Assembly (NCBI RefSeq): GCF_035917415.1
Contig: NZ_CP109073.1
Location: 62,001-126,000 of the forward strand
Direction of reading: 5' to 3'
DNA length: 64,000 nucleotides
Source: Streptomyces sp. NBC_01803
GTDB taxonomy: Bacteria > Actinomycetota > Actinomycetes > Streptomycetales > Streptomycetaceae
This document shows, one piece after another, positions 27,176 to 36,349 of this stretch; position 1 is the first letter of the stretch; every line of letters begins with the position of its first letter. A program made the position numbers and the translations under genes. The notes beneath the pieces are model-generated. The model was not told the DNA's origin, did no database searches, and saw only the letters and a program-made list of their open reading frames with translations.

Positions 27176-27271
27176 GCCGCAAAGGGGCCATTTCGGTCAG
27201 GCCATGCCGGCCAACCAGGGACGGGACACCTTCGTGTCCGTTGCGGACAGCTTCGGAAGTCGTGGGCCGAC

Positions 27272-27844
27272 TCAGCGGGCCGTCGGAGCCGGCAGCGCGA
27301 CCGCCTCACGCAGCTCGGCGGCGGCCTGGGCCATGAGCTGAGCGAGGGTGGTGTCCGGCTCGGCCAGCCAGCGAGGCATGGCGCGCCGGTGGATCGCCAG
27401 CACCACGTCGATGATGAAGCGTGCCTTGCCGGGCTCGACGCCGCGGCGCTCAAGCGCCGGCGCCAGCGCGTCGGCGATGTCGGCGAGCTTGATCAGATCG
27501 CGCTCAGCCAGTGCCGGGTTGGCGGCGATCACTCTTCCCCGGCGCAGCAGGAACTCGCGCGGGCGGAAGATCTCCTCGGCGGTTCCCAGCGCGGTCAGCA
27601 GCGCCTCGATCGGCGTGAGGCCCGGGTCGGTCGCCTCGACCTGGGCGACGAGGTGGGCCTCGAGTTCGTTACCGGCGAAGAGGACTTCCCGCTTGTCGGG
27701 GAAGTAGCGGTAGAAGGAGCGCTCCTTCAGGCCGGCGGCGCCCGCGATCTGCGCGACCGAGGTGCGCTCGTACCCCTGTGTCTCGAACAGCTCGAGCGCC
27801 GCGCGCTCGAGCCGGCCCTGTGCGTCAGATTCCCATCTCGGCAT
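27272..27844 (-). CDS. TetR-family repressor
   Basis: A 190-residue regulator: N-terminal TetR HTH (AALELFETQGYERTSVAQIA then GLKERSFYRYFPDKREVLF) and a helical ligand-binding part. The ATG at 27844 (MPRWESDAQ) is chosen; the longer frame would run through the operators. It is divergent from a quinone-oxidoreductase-like gene, with two palindromes between them, so it very likely represses both itself and that gene, with an electrophile or quinone as possible inducer. Confidence 0.9.
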   Translation of the reverse strand: MPRWESDAQGRLERAALELFETQGYERTSVAQIAGAAGLKERSFYRYFPDKREVLFAGNELEAHLVAQVEATDPGLTPIEALLTALGTAEEIFRPREFLLRRGRVIAANPALAERDLIKLADIADALAPALERRGVEPGKARFIIDVVLAIHRRAMPRWLAEPDTTLAQLMAQAAAELREAVALPAPTAR

Positions 27845-27859
27845 ACCCGCCAGAGTACA

Positions 27860-27912
27860 ACAACAGCATCTGTTGTCATGGGATATCGTCGATGACAACA
27901 GGTGTTGTCATC
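27860..27912. promoter_or_regulatory. Paired TetR operators
   Basis: Two palindromes in the TetR/oxidoreductase intergenic region: half-site ACAACAG at 27860-27866 mirrored at 27870-27876 (3-base centre), and half-site GATGACAACA at 27891-27900 mirrored at 27903-27912 (2-base centre, perfect). Both share the ACAACA core. Confidence 0.75.
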
Positions 27913-27927
27913 ACTCGGGAGATCGAC

Positions 27928-28878
27928 ATGAAGGCTCTTCAGTTCGACCGGTTCGGGTCCCCGGACGTGATCGTGCTCCGCGACGTCCCACAGCCGGAGC
28001 CGGGACCCGGTCAAATCCGGATCGCCGTGCGGGCGTGCGGCCTGACACCGGCCGACTGGCACGTCGTCGACGGTCTCCTCGCCGACCATCTGCCGCCGCT
28101 GCCGCGCGGGCTCGGCCTCGAGATCGCGGGCACCATCGACGCGCTCGGCGAGGGCGTCACCGGTGTCCAGATCGGCGACCGCGTGTTCGGCCCGGCCACC
28201 TTCGACGGCCCGACGGCCGGTGCTGCCGAGTACGCGCTGATGCCGGCCTGGGCACGTATCCCCGACGGCGTAACCGTCGAGCAGGCCGCCGCGCTGCCGA
28301 TGGCGGCCGAGACGGCGTGGCGCGCGCTCGACGACCTCGGCGTCCAGCCGGGTGAGCTGCTGCTCGTCCACGGCGCGGGCACCACCGTGGGTGAGGCGGC
28401 GGTGCGCTTCGCGCTGCACCGGGGTATTCGGGTGATAGCCACCGCCGGGCAGACCCGGGCAGCAGCTCTGGAAGAGATCGGCGCCCAGGCGACCGCCTAC
28501 GGCGAGGGCATGGCCGAACGCGTCAGGGCACTGTCCGGAGGCCACATCGATCGTGCCCTCGACGCGGCGCCGACCGGCGGCCGGATCGACCGCGCCGACC
28601 AGCCCAGCCCGGCCGGCGGTTCACTGCCGACGCTGATCAAGCTGACCGGGGATCCCGACCGTGTCCTCACCGTCTCGGACTTCGCCGCCGCGGCCGAGCT
28701 GGGCGTCCGGACCACCACCGAGATCCGCTATGAGCAGATGGACGAGTTCGCCCGGCTCGCCGGCGAAGGCATCTTGGTCGTACCGGTCGCACGTACCTAC
28801 ACGCTCGACCAGATCCAGGAAGCGGCCGAGCTCAGCCAGTCCCGCCGACCTGGCGGCAAGCTCATGCTCGTCCTGTGA
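27928..28878 (+). CDS. NADP-dependent quinone-oxidoreductase-like protein (MDR family)
   Basis: A 316-residue zinc-independent medium-chain reductase: MKALQFDRFGSPDVIVLRDV start, GLEIAGTIDALGEGVTGVQIG, GDRVFG, then the cofactor-binding fold with LVHGAGTTVGEAAV (replacing the common GAAGGVG motif) and the C-terminal strand GGKLMLVL. No catalytic zinc ligands are evident. It probably reduces quinones or enones with NADPH. Start at ATG 27928, preceded by CGGGAG and immediately downstream of the TetR operator. Confidence 0.88.
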   Translation: MKALQFDRFGSPDVIVLRDVPQPEPGPGQIRIAVRACGLTPADWHVVDGLLADHLPPLPRGLGLEIAGTIDALGEGVTGVQIGDRVFGPATFDGPTAGAAEYALMPAWARIPDGVTVEQAAALPMAAETAWRALDDLGVQPGELLLVHGAGTTVGEAAVRFALHRGIRVIATAGQTRAAALEEIGAQATAYGEGMAERVRALSGGHIDRALDAAPTGGRIDRADQPSPAGGSLPTLIKLTGDPDRVLTVSDFAAAAELGVRTTTEIRYEQMDEFARLAGEGILVVPVARTYTLDQIQEAAELSQSRRPGGKLMLVL

Positions 28879-29266
28879 TCGCCCTGCCGGCCTGACAAAG
28901 CGAGACCACCTCGACAAGGAGCGGGGGCAGGCATCTTTTCCAGGCCGACCTCGAAGCCGCTCCTGCGTGTTCGCCGCGAACCCACGGGTCAACCCCAGAG
29001 CATGGCGCCCCTGGACCCTCGGGTTCCCGCTGAAGAACCTTCAGTTTTTCGCGAACTCGCGGGGATCTGGGCCCTGGGCTCCTAGCTCAGACACCAGCCG
29101 CAAAGTAGCTCGGCAGCCAGCGGTTCACCCCGACCAACAACTGACCACTCACAACCAAGATCAGCCGTTGATTGACATACCCCTGTGGCGCAGCCGCGTC
29201 CGTCAGCGAGCCTGACGAGCGATGGGTCGATGCGCAACCAGCCGATGAACAGGTGGATCTGTCCGA
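28879..29266. other. Intergenic region, nothing recognised
   Basis: About 390 bases between the oxidoreductase and the second TetR gene. Frames are open by GC bias, but none shows a recognisable domain. It includes some lower-GC stretches (around 29040-29200) and no clear hairpin. Confidence 0.6.
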
Positions 29267-29845
29267 TCAGCCCAGCGACGCACTCACGGTACGCAGCTCG
29301 TCCAAGGCCGCCAGGACGTACCCGGCGAGCCCGCCCTTGCCGTCACGGTCGCCCTCGGACCATTCGGCGAACCCGCGTTTGAAGGCGAGGACGCCCAGCT
29401 CGCTCGCGAGGGCCGCAATCGGATCGGGTAGGCCGCGGGCGACCAGGGCGGTCGTCATCGCGGCCGCGAGGCTGACGATCTTGAGGGCGTCACGCTCTTG
29501 TAGCTCGACGCTGGCGGCGACGGCCGCCTTCAGGCGCGGGGCGAGCTCGCGATTCATGGGGCCCATAGCGCTCGACGCGCGCTCAAGACCGGCAGCGACC
29601 GCCTCAAGCGGGCTGGCGCCACCGGGCGCCTCAGCGATCCCCTCGGCCAGCAGCCGGCTCAGCGTCTCCTGTCCGGCCACCAGCAACTCGCGCTTGTCGG
29701 GGAAGTACCGGAAGAAGGTGCTCTTGGTGACCCCGGCGCGCTCCGCGATCTGCGCGACCGTCGTGGCGTCGTACCCCTGCTCGGTGAACAGGTCGACTGC
29801 GGCCACTACGAGGCGTTCGCGTGCGCCTGGTTCCCACCTACCCAT
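29267..29845 (-). CDS. TetR-family repressor
   Basis: A 192-residue TetR protein (AAVDLFTEQGYDATTVAQIA, then GVTKSTFFRYFPDKRELLVA), with a helical C-terminus resembling MftR/AcrR-type domains. Start at 29845 (MGRWEPGARERL); an ATG 12 bases upstream is possible. It is divergent from an NAD-dependent epimerase-like gene with matching palindromic operators between them, an architecture parallel to, but in sequence distinct from, the TetR pair 2 kb away. Confidence 0.9.
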   Translation of the reverse strand: MGRWEPGARERLVVAAVDLFTEQGYDATTVAQIAERAGVTKSTFFRYFPDKRELLVAGQETLSRLLAEGIAEAPGGASPLEAVAAGLERASSAMGPMNRELAPRLKAAVAASVELQERDALKIVSLAAAMTTALVARGLPDPIAALASELGVLAFKRGFAEWSEGDRDGKGGLAGYVLAALDELRTVSASLG

Positions 29846-29861
29846 AGGGGTCAGCATATGC

Positions 29862-29916
29862 GATGGGACTCTTGTCCCGTCACCCTGGTAGCGTGTGACG
29901 GGACAAGAGTCCCATC
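29862..29916. promoter_or_regulatory. TetR operator pair forming a 22-bp inverted repeat
   Basis: Two copies of the motif GGGAC-TCTT-GTCCC (or its inverse) are arranged as a perfect 22-base inverted repeat, 29862-29883 mirrored by 29895-29916, with 11 bases between. It covers the whole gap between the TetR gene and the divergent SDR gene. Confidence 0.8.
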
Positions 29917-29934
29917 ACTTGTGGGGGAGTTCCC

Positions 29935-30816
29935 ATGCGCGTCTTCGTCACCGGTGGCACCGGTCTGATCGGGTCCGCCGTTGTCGCCGAACTGCTCGGC
30001 AACGGCCACACCGTCCTCGCACTCGCCCGTTCCGACGCGTCCGCGCTGGCCGTCGAGACGGCCGGCGCCGAACCGCTCCGGGGAGCCCTCGCCGACCTGG
30101 ACACCCTACGAGCCGGCGTCGCTCGGACCGACGGGGTGATCCACCTGGCATTCGGCAATGACTTCAGCAGCCCCGAGGCCCTCGCGAAGAATGTGGCCGA
30201 GGAGAGTGCCGCCCTCGCGACCCTCGGCGAGGAACTCGTCGGCAGCGACCGCCCCTTCGTGACCGTCTCGGGTACGCCCCAGGTGCCGGGACGCGCCTCC
30301 ACCGAGGCCGACCCGCTGCCGACCGACGGACCGGTCGGTGGTCGCAATCGCGCCGTCACGGCGGTCCTGGGCCTGGCATCGCGCGGGGTCCGGAGCACGG
30401 CCGTACGCCTGCCGCGCACGGTCCACAACAACGGCGCGGGCGGGTTCGCCGGTCTCCTGACCGACATCGCACGCCGGACCGGAGTGTCCGGCTACCCGGG
30501 GGACGGTACACAGCGCTGGCCGGCCGTCCACGCGCTCGACGCGGCAGTTCTCTTCCGGCTCGCCCTGGAACAGGCGGAAGCCGGTACCTGCTGGCACGCC
30601 GTGGCCGACGAGGGAGACAGGGTGCGGGACATCGCCGCGGTCATCGGCCGACGGCTGAGCCTGCCGGTTGAGTCGGTGCCATCGCAGACGTACGGCCCTC
30701 TCGGTCCGATCTTCGCGAACGACCATCCCTCGTCCAACACCCACGCCCGGCAGACCCTCGGCTGGGAGCCGAAGCACCCAAGCCTCCTGAAGGACTTGGA
30801 GAACATCCAGCCCTGA
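29935..30816 (+). CDS. NAD-dependent epimerase/dehydratase-type SDR
   Basis: A 293-residue extended/atypical SDR: VTGGTGLIGSAVVAELL at the N-terminus, LADLDTLRAGVARTDGVIHL, and late segments (AGTCWHAVADEGDRVRDIAA) like sugar-epimerase-fold oxidoreductases. The canonical Tyr-x-x-x-Lys is not obvious (GGRNRAVTAVLGL occupies the place), as in several plant-DFR-like bacterial members. Start ATG 29935 with GGGGGAG upstream. Expected target of the divergent TetR. Confidence 0.9.
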   Translation: MRVFVTGGTGLIGSAVVAELLGNGHTVLALARSDASALAVETAGAEPLRGALADLDTLRAGVARTDGVIHLAFGNDFSSPEALAKNVAEESAALATLGEELVGSDRPFVTVSGTPQVPGRASTEADPLPTDGPVGGRNRAVTAVLGLASRGVRSTAVRLPRTVHNNGAGGFAGLLTDIARRTGVSGYPGDGTQRWPAVHALDAAVLFRLALEQAEAGTCWHAVADEGDRVRDIAAVIGRRLSLPVESVPSQTYGPLGPIFANDHPSSNTHARQTLGWEPKHPSLLKDLENIQP

Positions 30817-31127
30817 CCGGCGGCCGGGAGGCCCGCTTACGGGCGCTCGCGCCGACAACGGAGGACCCTCACCCCTCACCTACGTCACTCGCGGTCGACC
30901 ATCTCGGCGCGGCGATGTCCCGCCCCCGTCCTCGCCCGGTCAACGCGGCTCCGGCTCTCGACTTGATCCCCACATCATCGCCGACAGCCAAGCCCGCCGA
31001 CGCCGGACTGCCACCCGCGTGGCAGCAACACGTCCCGCACTGTCGACATGTCCGTGGCGAAAGTGGGACTCCACGGCATCGCCGGCTGTGCAGCCATTCA
31101 CGTCCACAACCAACAGGAAATCCCGTC

Positions 31128-31545
31128 ATGGTGGCAGTTGTCTTCGGCGCTCGCGGTAACGTCGGTCGTCACGTGGCCGATGGCCTGCTGGCCGCCGGTG
31201 TGCAGGTCAGAGTGGTCAGAGCGGTCAGCAGGACCCCAGCCGCGGGCTTGACGCCCCCGGAAGCCCTACGACATCGGGAAGGTCGCTGCGGCGGCCACAG
31301 CCGCGGAAATCCGGCAGATGGTTCTGCTCTCGTCGGTGTCGGTCCTCAGCCCCGACGCCAACCCCCCGGTCCCCCGCCTGAACCGCACGATCGAGCAGGC
31401 CATCCAACGGTCCGGCATGGACTGGACGTACCTCAGGCCGGAGACATTCGCGACCACCACCCGCACCTGGTCGGCTGAATCGATCCGCACGGCCAACGTC
31501 GTCCGTCTTCCCCATCCGCTCGCGCAGTCGGCACCGGTGCACGAG
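31128..31545 (+). pseudogene. NmrA-type oxidoreductase remnant
   Basis: ATG 31128 opens a typical NmrA N-terminus (MVAVVFGARGNVGRHVADGL) but after about 40 residues the match moves to another frame ([20 protein letters not shown], then [17 protein letters not shown]), implying an internal deletion plus frameshift between 31240 and 31290. It then runs without a stop straight into a Tn3 transposase sequence at 31546. Confidence 0.7.
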
Positions 31546-32457
31546 TACGGCGGCAACGGCGTGATGATCTACTGGCACGTCGAGCGGAAGAACGTCTGCA
31601 TCTACTCCCAGCTCAAGAGCTGTTCGTCGTCAGAGGTAGCGGCGATGATCGAGGGCCTGTTGCGGCACTGCACGGATGCCGAGATCGTATCCACTTACGT
31701 GGATACCCACGGCGCGAGCGTCGTCGGGTTCGCCCTCACCGAGTTGCTCAACTTCCGCCTGCTGCCGAGGCTGAAGAACATCGGCAGCATCCGTCTGCAC
31801 CGCCCGGACGACAGCCCGCCCGGCTGGCCGGCGCTCGGCGCCTCGCTGACGCGACCGATCCGCTGGGAGCTGATCGAGCAGCAGTACGACCAGATGGTCA
31901 AGTACGCCACCACGCTCCGGCTCGGCACCGCCGAGGCGGAGCAGGTCCTGCGGCGCTTCACCCGCGGCGGCCCCAAGCACCCCACCTACCAGGCCCTCGA
32001 AGAACTGGGGCGCGCGGTTCGTACGGTCTTCGCCTGCGACTACCTCGCCAGCCCCGACCTGCGCCGCGAGATCCACGGCGGACTCCAGGTCGTCGAGAAC
32101 TGGAACAGCGCAAACACCGTGCTCCACTACGGCAAGGACGGCGCCCTAACCGGCCCGGACAAGGAACACGCCGAGACCTCCATGCTCGCCCTGCACCTCC
32201 TGCAGTCCAGCCTCGTACACGTCAACACGCTGCTGCTGCAGCAGGTCCTGTGCGAGCCGACGTGGGCATCGCGGCTGACGGAAGAGGACCGGCGTGGGCT
32301 GATCGCGCTCTTCTGGTCGAACGTGAATCCCTGCGGCACCTTCCGTCTCGACATGGACGCCCGGCTCGACCTGGGCCCGGCCCTGGCCGTGCCCCGTCCC
32401 CGTATGCCGGAAAGCCCTGGCGTCCACGCGGCAGGGGAGCCCCGGCATGCCCGCTGA
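31546..32457 (+). pseudogene. Tn3-family transposase, C-terminal third
   Basis: Starting with [20 protein letters not shown], about 275 residues match the C-terminal catalytic part of Tn3-family (TnpA) transposases: [66 protein letters not shown], and [20 protein letters not shown]. The last Glu of the DDE triad should be in the LEELGR helix region. The N-terminal two thirds are absent. It is fused in frame to the NmrA remnant. A long imperfect hairpin (about 32403-32446) sits at its end; a 38-bp Tn3 terminal repeat could not be verified. Confidence 0.8.
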
Positions 32458-32501
32458 GCGGATCGGCCGCTGGAGCACCGTGACAACACCGACTTCGCGC
32501 T

Positions 32502-33341
32502 CTATGCCGTGAAGAAGTCAACGAGTGCACGTGCGATCTGGCCGGGCGCGTTCTCCGTGGGGATGTGGCCTGCGTCCGGGATGCGTACGAGGGTGGTGTG
32601 CGGGATCTCCGAGGCGAACCGCTCGGCGTACTCCACCTTCTGGAAGCCGTCGTCCTCACCCCAGATCAGCAGCTTGGGCGTCGCGTTCTGTCGCAGGGCG
32701 GGGACGGCATCGCGGGTGTAGCGGTTGTCGGCTGCGCCCACCATGGCCATCCAGGAGCGGCGAACCCGCTCATCGGTCCACGGGTCCAGATAGTCCGTGA
32801 TCCGCTGCTCGGTGGCGGCACCGGCCAGCGCTTGTGTCACGGCTTGCCGGCGGGCGGCGAGAATCTCGTCGGCGGTGGTCGCGGCGACGACCTCAGGGTC
32901 TCGGAAGCGGGCCACGCTGGACACCAGCCAGGAGTCGTAGGTGACCGAGTTGACCAGGGCCAGCCGGGACACCTCCAGCCGATCGTGAACGAGGAGGTGC
33001 TGGGCGACGGCGCCGCCGATGTCATGACCCGCTACGGCGATCGGCCCGGAGAGCTTCAACGCGGAGGCGAAGCGCGCCACCCAGTCCGCGAGGGCGGGGA
33101 CCGTGCCCGTCTCCAGGGTGAGTTCGCCTCCCGAGCGCCCGAGTCCGGGGAGGTCGACCGCGACGGGTCGTAGCCCTGCCGCGCCCAGACGGTCCATCAC
33201 CGGGAGCCAGACCCGGCTCCAGTAGGTGCCGTGCAGCAGGAGCACGGCCGGGCCGTCCTGCTCCACGGTCAGATAGCTGGCCGGCTCGCCGTCGACCTGG
33301 ATCTCGGTCCGCAGCACCGTCGATTCGATGATCTCGCTCAT
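32502..33341 (-). CDS. Alpha/beta hydrolase
   Basis: A 279-residue hydrolase of the haloalkane-dehalogenase/epoxide-hydrolase-like superfamily: AVLLLHGTYWSRVW (oxyanion), VDLPGLGRSGG, nucleophile elbow VAGHDIGG (Asp), acid near WGEDDGF, and AGHIPTENAP with the His. An Asp nucleophile suggests epoxide or halide chemistry rather than ester cleavage. The start at 33341 (MSEIIESTVL) is chosen over the longer frame. Divergent from the GlxA-type regulator 70 bases away, which may control it. Confidence 0.87.
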   Translation of the reverse strand: MSEIIESTVLRTEIQVDGEPASYLTVEQDGPAVLLLHGTYWSRVWLPVMDRLGAAGLRPVAVDLPGLGRSGGELTLETGTVPALADWVARFASALKLSGPIAVAGHDIGGAVAQHLLVHDRLEVSRLALVNSVTYDSWLVSSVARFRDPEVVAATTADEILAARRQAVTQALAGAATEQRITDYLDPWTDERVRRSWMAMVGAADNRYTRDAVPALRQNATPKLLIWGEDDGFQKVEYAERFASEIPHTTLVRIPDAGHIPTENAPGQIARALVDFFTA

Positions 33342-33411
33342 GGGCCCACTGTGGCCGAGGACAGCCTCCCGGCCGAGAGTCTGGAATGACACCCTCGGGT
33401 ACATTCTCGCC

Positions 33412-34362
33412 ATGTCGCTTCATCGTGTGGTGGCCCTGCTCACCCCGCCGCAGTCGCCCTTCGAGCTGGCCTGTGCCTCCGAGGTCTTCGGTATCGCCCC
33501 GCCAGACGCGCCGCCCCGCTACAGCTTCCGGGTCTGCGCCGAGCGTCCCGGACTCCTGCCGACCGGCGCCGGCTACACGATGCTCGTCGAGGCGGGGCTG
33601 TCCGCCCTGCGGGAGGCGGACACCGTGGTCGTCCCCGGCCGGCAGCCGCCCGACGCGCCCGTGTCGCCGGACGTCGCCGAGGCGCTGCGAGGCGCCCACC
33701 GGCGCGGGGCGAGGATCGTCGCGATCTGCACGGGGGCGTTCGTCCTCGCCCAGACCGGACTGCTCGACGGCCGCCGCGCCACCACCCACTGGCGCAGCGC
33801 CGCCCGGTTCGCCGCCGCCTTCCCCGAGGTACACGTGGATCCGGACGTGCTCTTCGTGGACCACGGCGACGTGGCGACCAGTGCCGGGACCGGCGCGGGC
33901 ATCGACCTGTGCCTGCACCTGGTGCGTTCCGAGCACGGTGCGGCGTACGCCGCCGGGATCGCCCGGCGCATGGTCCTGCCGCCGCACCGGGAGGGCAGCC
34001 AGCTCCAGTACGCCGCGCAGCCCGCACCGGCCAGGGCGGACGAGTCGTTGGCGCCGCTGCTGGAGTGGGCCACCTCCCACCTCGACACCAGACTGACCCT
34101 CGATCACCTCGCCGAACGCGCCGGTCTGTCCAGTCGAACCCTCGCCCGGCGGTTCACCGAACAACTCGGCACCAGCCCGGGACAGTGGCTGCTCGCCCAG
34201 CGCCTCGACGCGGCACGGATACTGCTGGAACAGACCGACCTTCCGGTGGAAGCCGTCGCCACCCGGGTCGGACTCGCCTCGGCGGTCAACCTGCGTCGCC
34301 GTTTCCGGACGCATCTCGGCACCACACCCGGCGCTTACCGGCGGACCTTCGGCGAAACCTGA
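33412..34362 (+). CDS. GlxA-type AraC-family regulator
   Basis: A 316-residue regulator with an N-terminal DJ-1/PfpI-like domain (LTPPQSPFELACASEVFGIA, and AICTGAFVLAQTGLLDGRRA with the conserved Cys) and a C-terminal double AraC HTH (LDHLAERAGLSSRTLARRFT, then AVATRVGLASAVNLRRRF). The DJ-1-like domain usually serves as a ligand sensor without protease activity. Start at ATG 33412. Divergent arrangement suggests it activates the adjacent hydrolase gene. Confidence 0.9.
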   Translation: MSLHRVVALLTPPQSPFELACASEVFGIAPPDAPPRYSFRVCAERPGLLPTGAGYTMLVEAGLSALREADTVVVPGRQPPDAPVSPDVAEALRGAHRRGARIVAICTGAFVLAQTGLLDGRRATTHWRSAARFAAAFPEVHVDPDVLFVDHGDVATSAGTGAGIDLCLHLVRSEHGAAYAAGIARRMVLPPHREGSQLQYAAQPAPARADESLAPLLEWATSHLDTRLTLDHLAERAGLSSRTLARRFTEQLGTSPGQWLLAQRLDAARILLEQTDLPVEAVATRVGLASAVNLRRRFRTHLGTTPGAYRRTFGET

Positions 34363-35137
34363 TGGCACAGCTGGGCGTTCATGTACACGCGGGAAAGCGG
34401 GCGGAGCGCGGGCGGCGCAACGAGAGCAGTAGCCAGCGGCCGGATCTCATTACGTGTCATGCCGACCACGCCGCTGCGGCTTCGTGCGCCACCCCAACCG
34501 CTTCGGGGCCCTCCGGGGTTGATTCCGTAGACGCAAGGTGACCCCGCCCGTTCCGATCGGCGCGGCCCGGGTGGTCGGCGCCTGGGCCGGGGTGATGCCG
34601 AGGGTGGTCAGGCGCTGAGCAGCAGGGTGGGCCACACGGGTGAGTGGCCCTGGGGCACCCACGCGGGGCTGGTGACGGCCGATCAGCGCCCGGTGGCCTC
34701 GGCGCCGGGGCCTAAGCGGCGTCAGCCGGGAGCGGCTGCGGTCCGCACGGTGGTGCCTGGCGCCTCAGCGGCCTCAATGGGCGTCTCAGCCAACTCGGTG
34801 ACGAGGCAGGCCCGGCGCGCGGCTGAGGGCTGCGCCAGGGGAGTGGAGCGGCGGGGGCCGGTGCCCAGCGGGCTACGCTCGAGCATCCGCTCAGTCTCCA
34901 TAGCCTCCTCCCGCCCCCAGCGGTCTGGCCGAGGCGCGCACGGAACGGCTGCCGGCCGCGGAGTCGCTGTACGGCCCACTGGGCGCCTCCGAGTGCGAAA
35001 CGACCTCCCCCGTCGGAGAGTGCCTGAGGGACCGTCAGAAGCCAGAAGCTACCTGTGGCCTCGTGTTGTGGGCGCTGGCAGAACGGGGGCCGAGGGCGCG
35101 AAGCGGGGTCGGCGGCTGGAAGAGCGAGGTGGTCGGT

Positions 35138-35173
35138 CGCGTCCGCTGTCGTGCCGGCGCGACAGCGGACGCG
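35138..35173. terminator. Strong inverted repeat in the gene-poor stretch
   Basis: A perfect 14-bp stem (35138-35151 with 35160-35173) with an 8-base loop. No intact gene ends beside it, so it may be the terminator of a vanished gene. Confidence 0.55.
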
Positions 35174-35348
35174 CGGCGCGGTTGCGGCATGCGCCGCCCG
35201 CCTCGTCGGACGGAAGCGCGGCCGGACGACGGCGTACCCGTGCATTGACCGGCGATGTCTGCCCCCGACGCGACGGGGGCAGAGCATGCCGGGGGCACTG
35301 GATCCGCCTCGCCCTGCCGCTTCCACAGCGTGCCGCACCCGTCCCGAG

Positions 35349-35377
35349 CGGTCGATTACCGCTGGGGTAATCGACCG
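35349..35377 (-). terminator. Terminator of the thioesterase gene
   Basis: A perfect 12-bp stem (35349-35360 with 35366-35377) with a 5-base loop, 22 bases past the thioesterase stop on the minus strand. Confidence 0.75.
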
Positions 35378-35399
35378 GGCCCGGCCGGACCGCAGGGTT

Positions 35400-35846
35400 T
35401 CACGCCGCCGCCGGGGGACGTGGCGCGATGACGGCCTGGGTCTGCGTGGTCTGGCTGACCCGGCGCTCGCGATCGTCGTAGACATCGGTCTGGACGACGA
35501 TGAGCGTGCCGCCGACGTGCAACGGCCGGGCTACCGCCCGCACCGTGCCCTGTCCCACCCCTCGGAAGAAGTTGGTCTTCGATTCGATCGTGGCGGTGCC
35601 GGCGCCCTTCGGCAGATTGAGGTAGCCGCAAACCGCCCCGACGGTGTCGGCGAGCGTCATCAGCACTCCCCCGTGCAGCATGCCGCCGGCCGTGCAGCGC
35701 CCGGCGGACCAGTCGAGCCGGCCCCGCGCGACCTCCGGCCGGGTCTCGGTCAGAACCACCCCCGACTCGACCGCGTACGGCATCTCGGCCAGCAGACGGG
35801 CGGCCAAGTCGGGCGGGGAGGAGGCAGGGACGTTCGGGTCGGACAT
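35400..35846 (-). CDS. PaaI-type hotdog-fold thioesterase
   Basis: A 148-residue hotdog protein: MPYAVESGVVLTETRPEVAR, GGMLHGGVLMTLADTVGAVC (the HGG motif and following helix carry the active site), TIESKTNFFRGVGQGTV, and VVQTDVYDDRERRV. Such proteins hydrolyse acyl- or aryl-CoA thioesters. Start at 35846 with GAGAGG 8 bases upstream; the ATG 9 bases further up is less well placed. Stands alone with its own terminator. Confidence 0.9.
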   Translation of the reverse strand: MSDPNVPASSPPDLAARLLAEMPYAVESGVVLTETRPEVARGRLDWSAGRCTAGGMLHGGVLMTLADTVGAVCGYLNLPKGAGTATIESKTNFFRGVGQGTVRAVARPLHVGGTLIVVQTDVYDDRERRVSQTTQTQAVIAPRPPAAA

Positions 35847-36349
35847 CGGGAACACCTCTCGCGCGGCAGTGCCGGTGGATGGACGGGAAGGACCCTACCC
35901 CCCGCCCGGAAGGCCGCCGGAATCCCGTGAACCGCATCGCCGCCCCGGGCCTGCGGATGCCTTCCGGGGAACATCCGCGCGCCCCCCCGCCGTCGCCCGG
36001 AGCGCGCCCGTGCCCCGGGCGACACGTGCCGGAGCTCCGCAGGGGCACCGCGGACCAGGTCAGCGCGGTGCGTGCGCGCTCGCGCGGCACCGGAAGGACC
36101 GAGCATCAGTTGGGTGTCAGTGACAAGTCAGGGGCTCTTGCAACGATCGGTGCGATTCGGCGGACGGCCGGCCGCGTCGGTAGGGCGACGCATGTCCCCG
36201 CGGCGACCCGTGCGCGCATCCCAGCGTGGTCGAGGCCGATCTCATCGGGCGCGCCGCGCCGGAAAGTCACCGGACCCTCTTCGAAAGGCTCATCATGCTG
36301 CTCGACGGAACCAGTGAGGGCAGCCCGCTCGCGCACTCTGACCCCTCCG
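35847..36349. other. Intergenic region, nothing recognised
   Basis: About 500 bases upstream of the thioesterase. Frames are open by composition only. The end of it (from about 36226) provides an apparent start for the aldehyde-dehydrogenase-like remnant, but with no family likeness. Confidence 0.5.

Larger units (their letters stand above)
34363..35399. other. Long intergenic stretch without a recognisable gene
   Basis: About 1 kb of GC-rich DNA, open in several frames on both strands but with no recognisable domain, no consistent codon bias and no good start with a ribosome-binding site. It contains a strong inverted repeat (35138-35173) and the thioesterase terminator (35349-35377). It probably consists of decayed sequence. 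Confidence 0.6.

Noticed and set aside
30831..30844. Hairpin after the epimerase-like gene
   Set aside because: Only a 5-bp stem; too weak to list as a terminator.
34450..34662. A 70-residue minus-strand frame that might be a transposase end
   Set aside because: No motif could be matched and codon bias is unconvincing.
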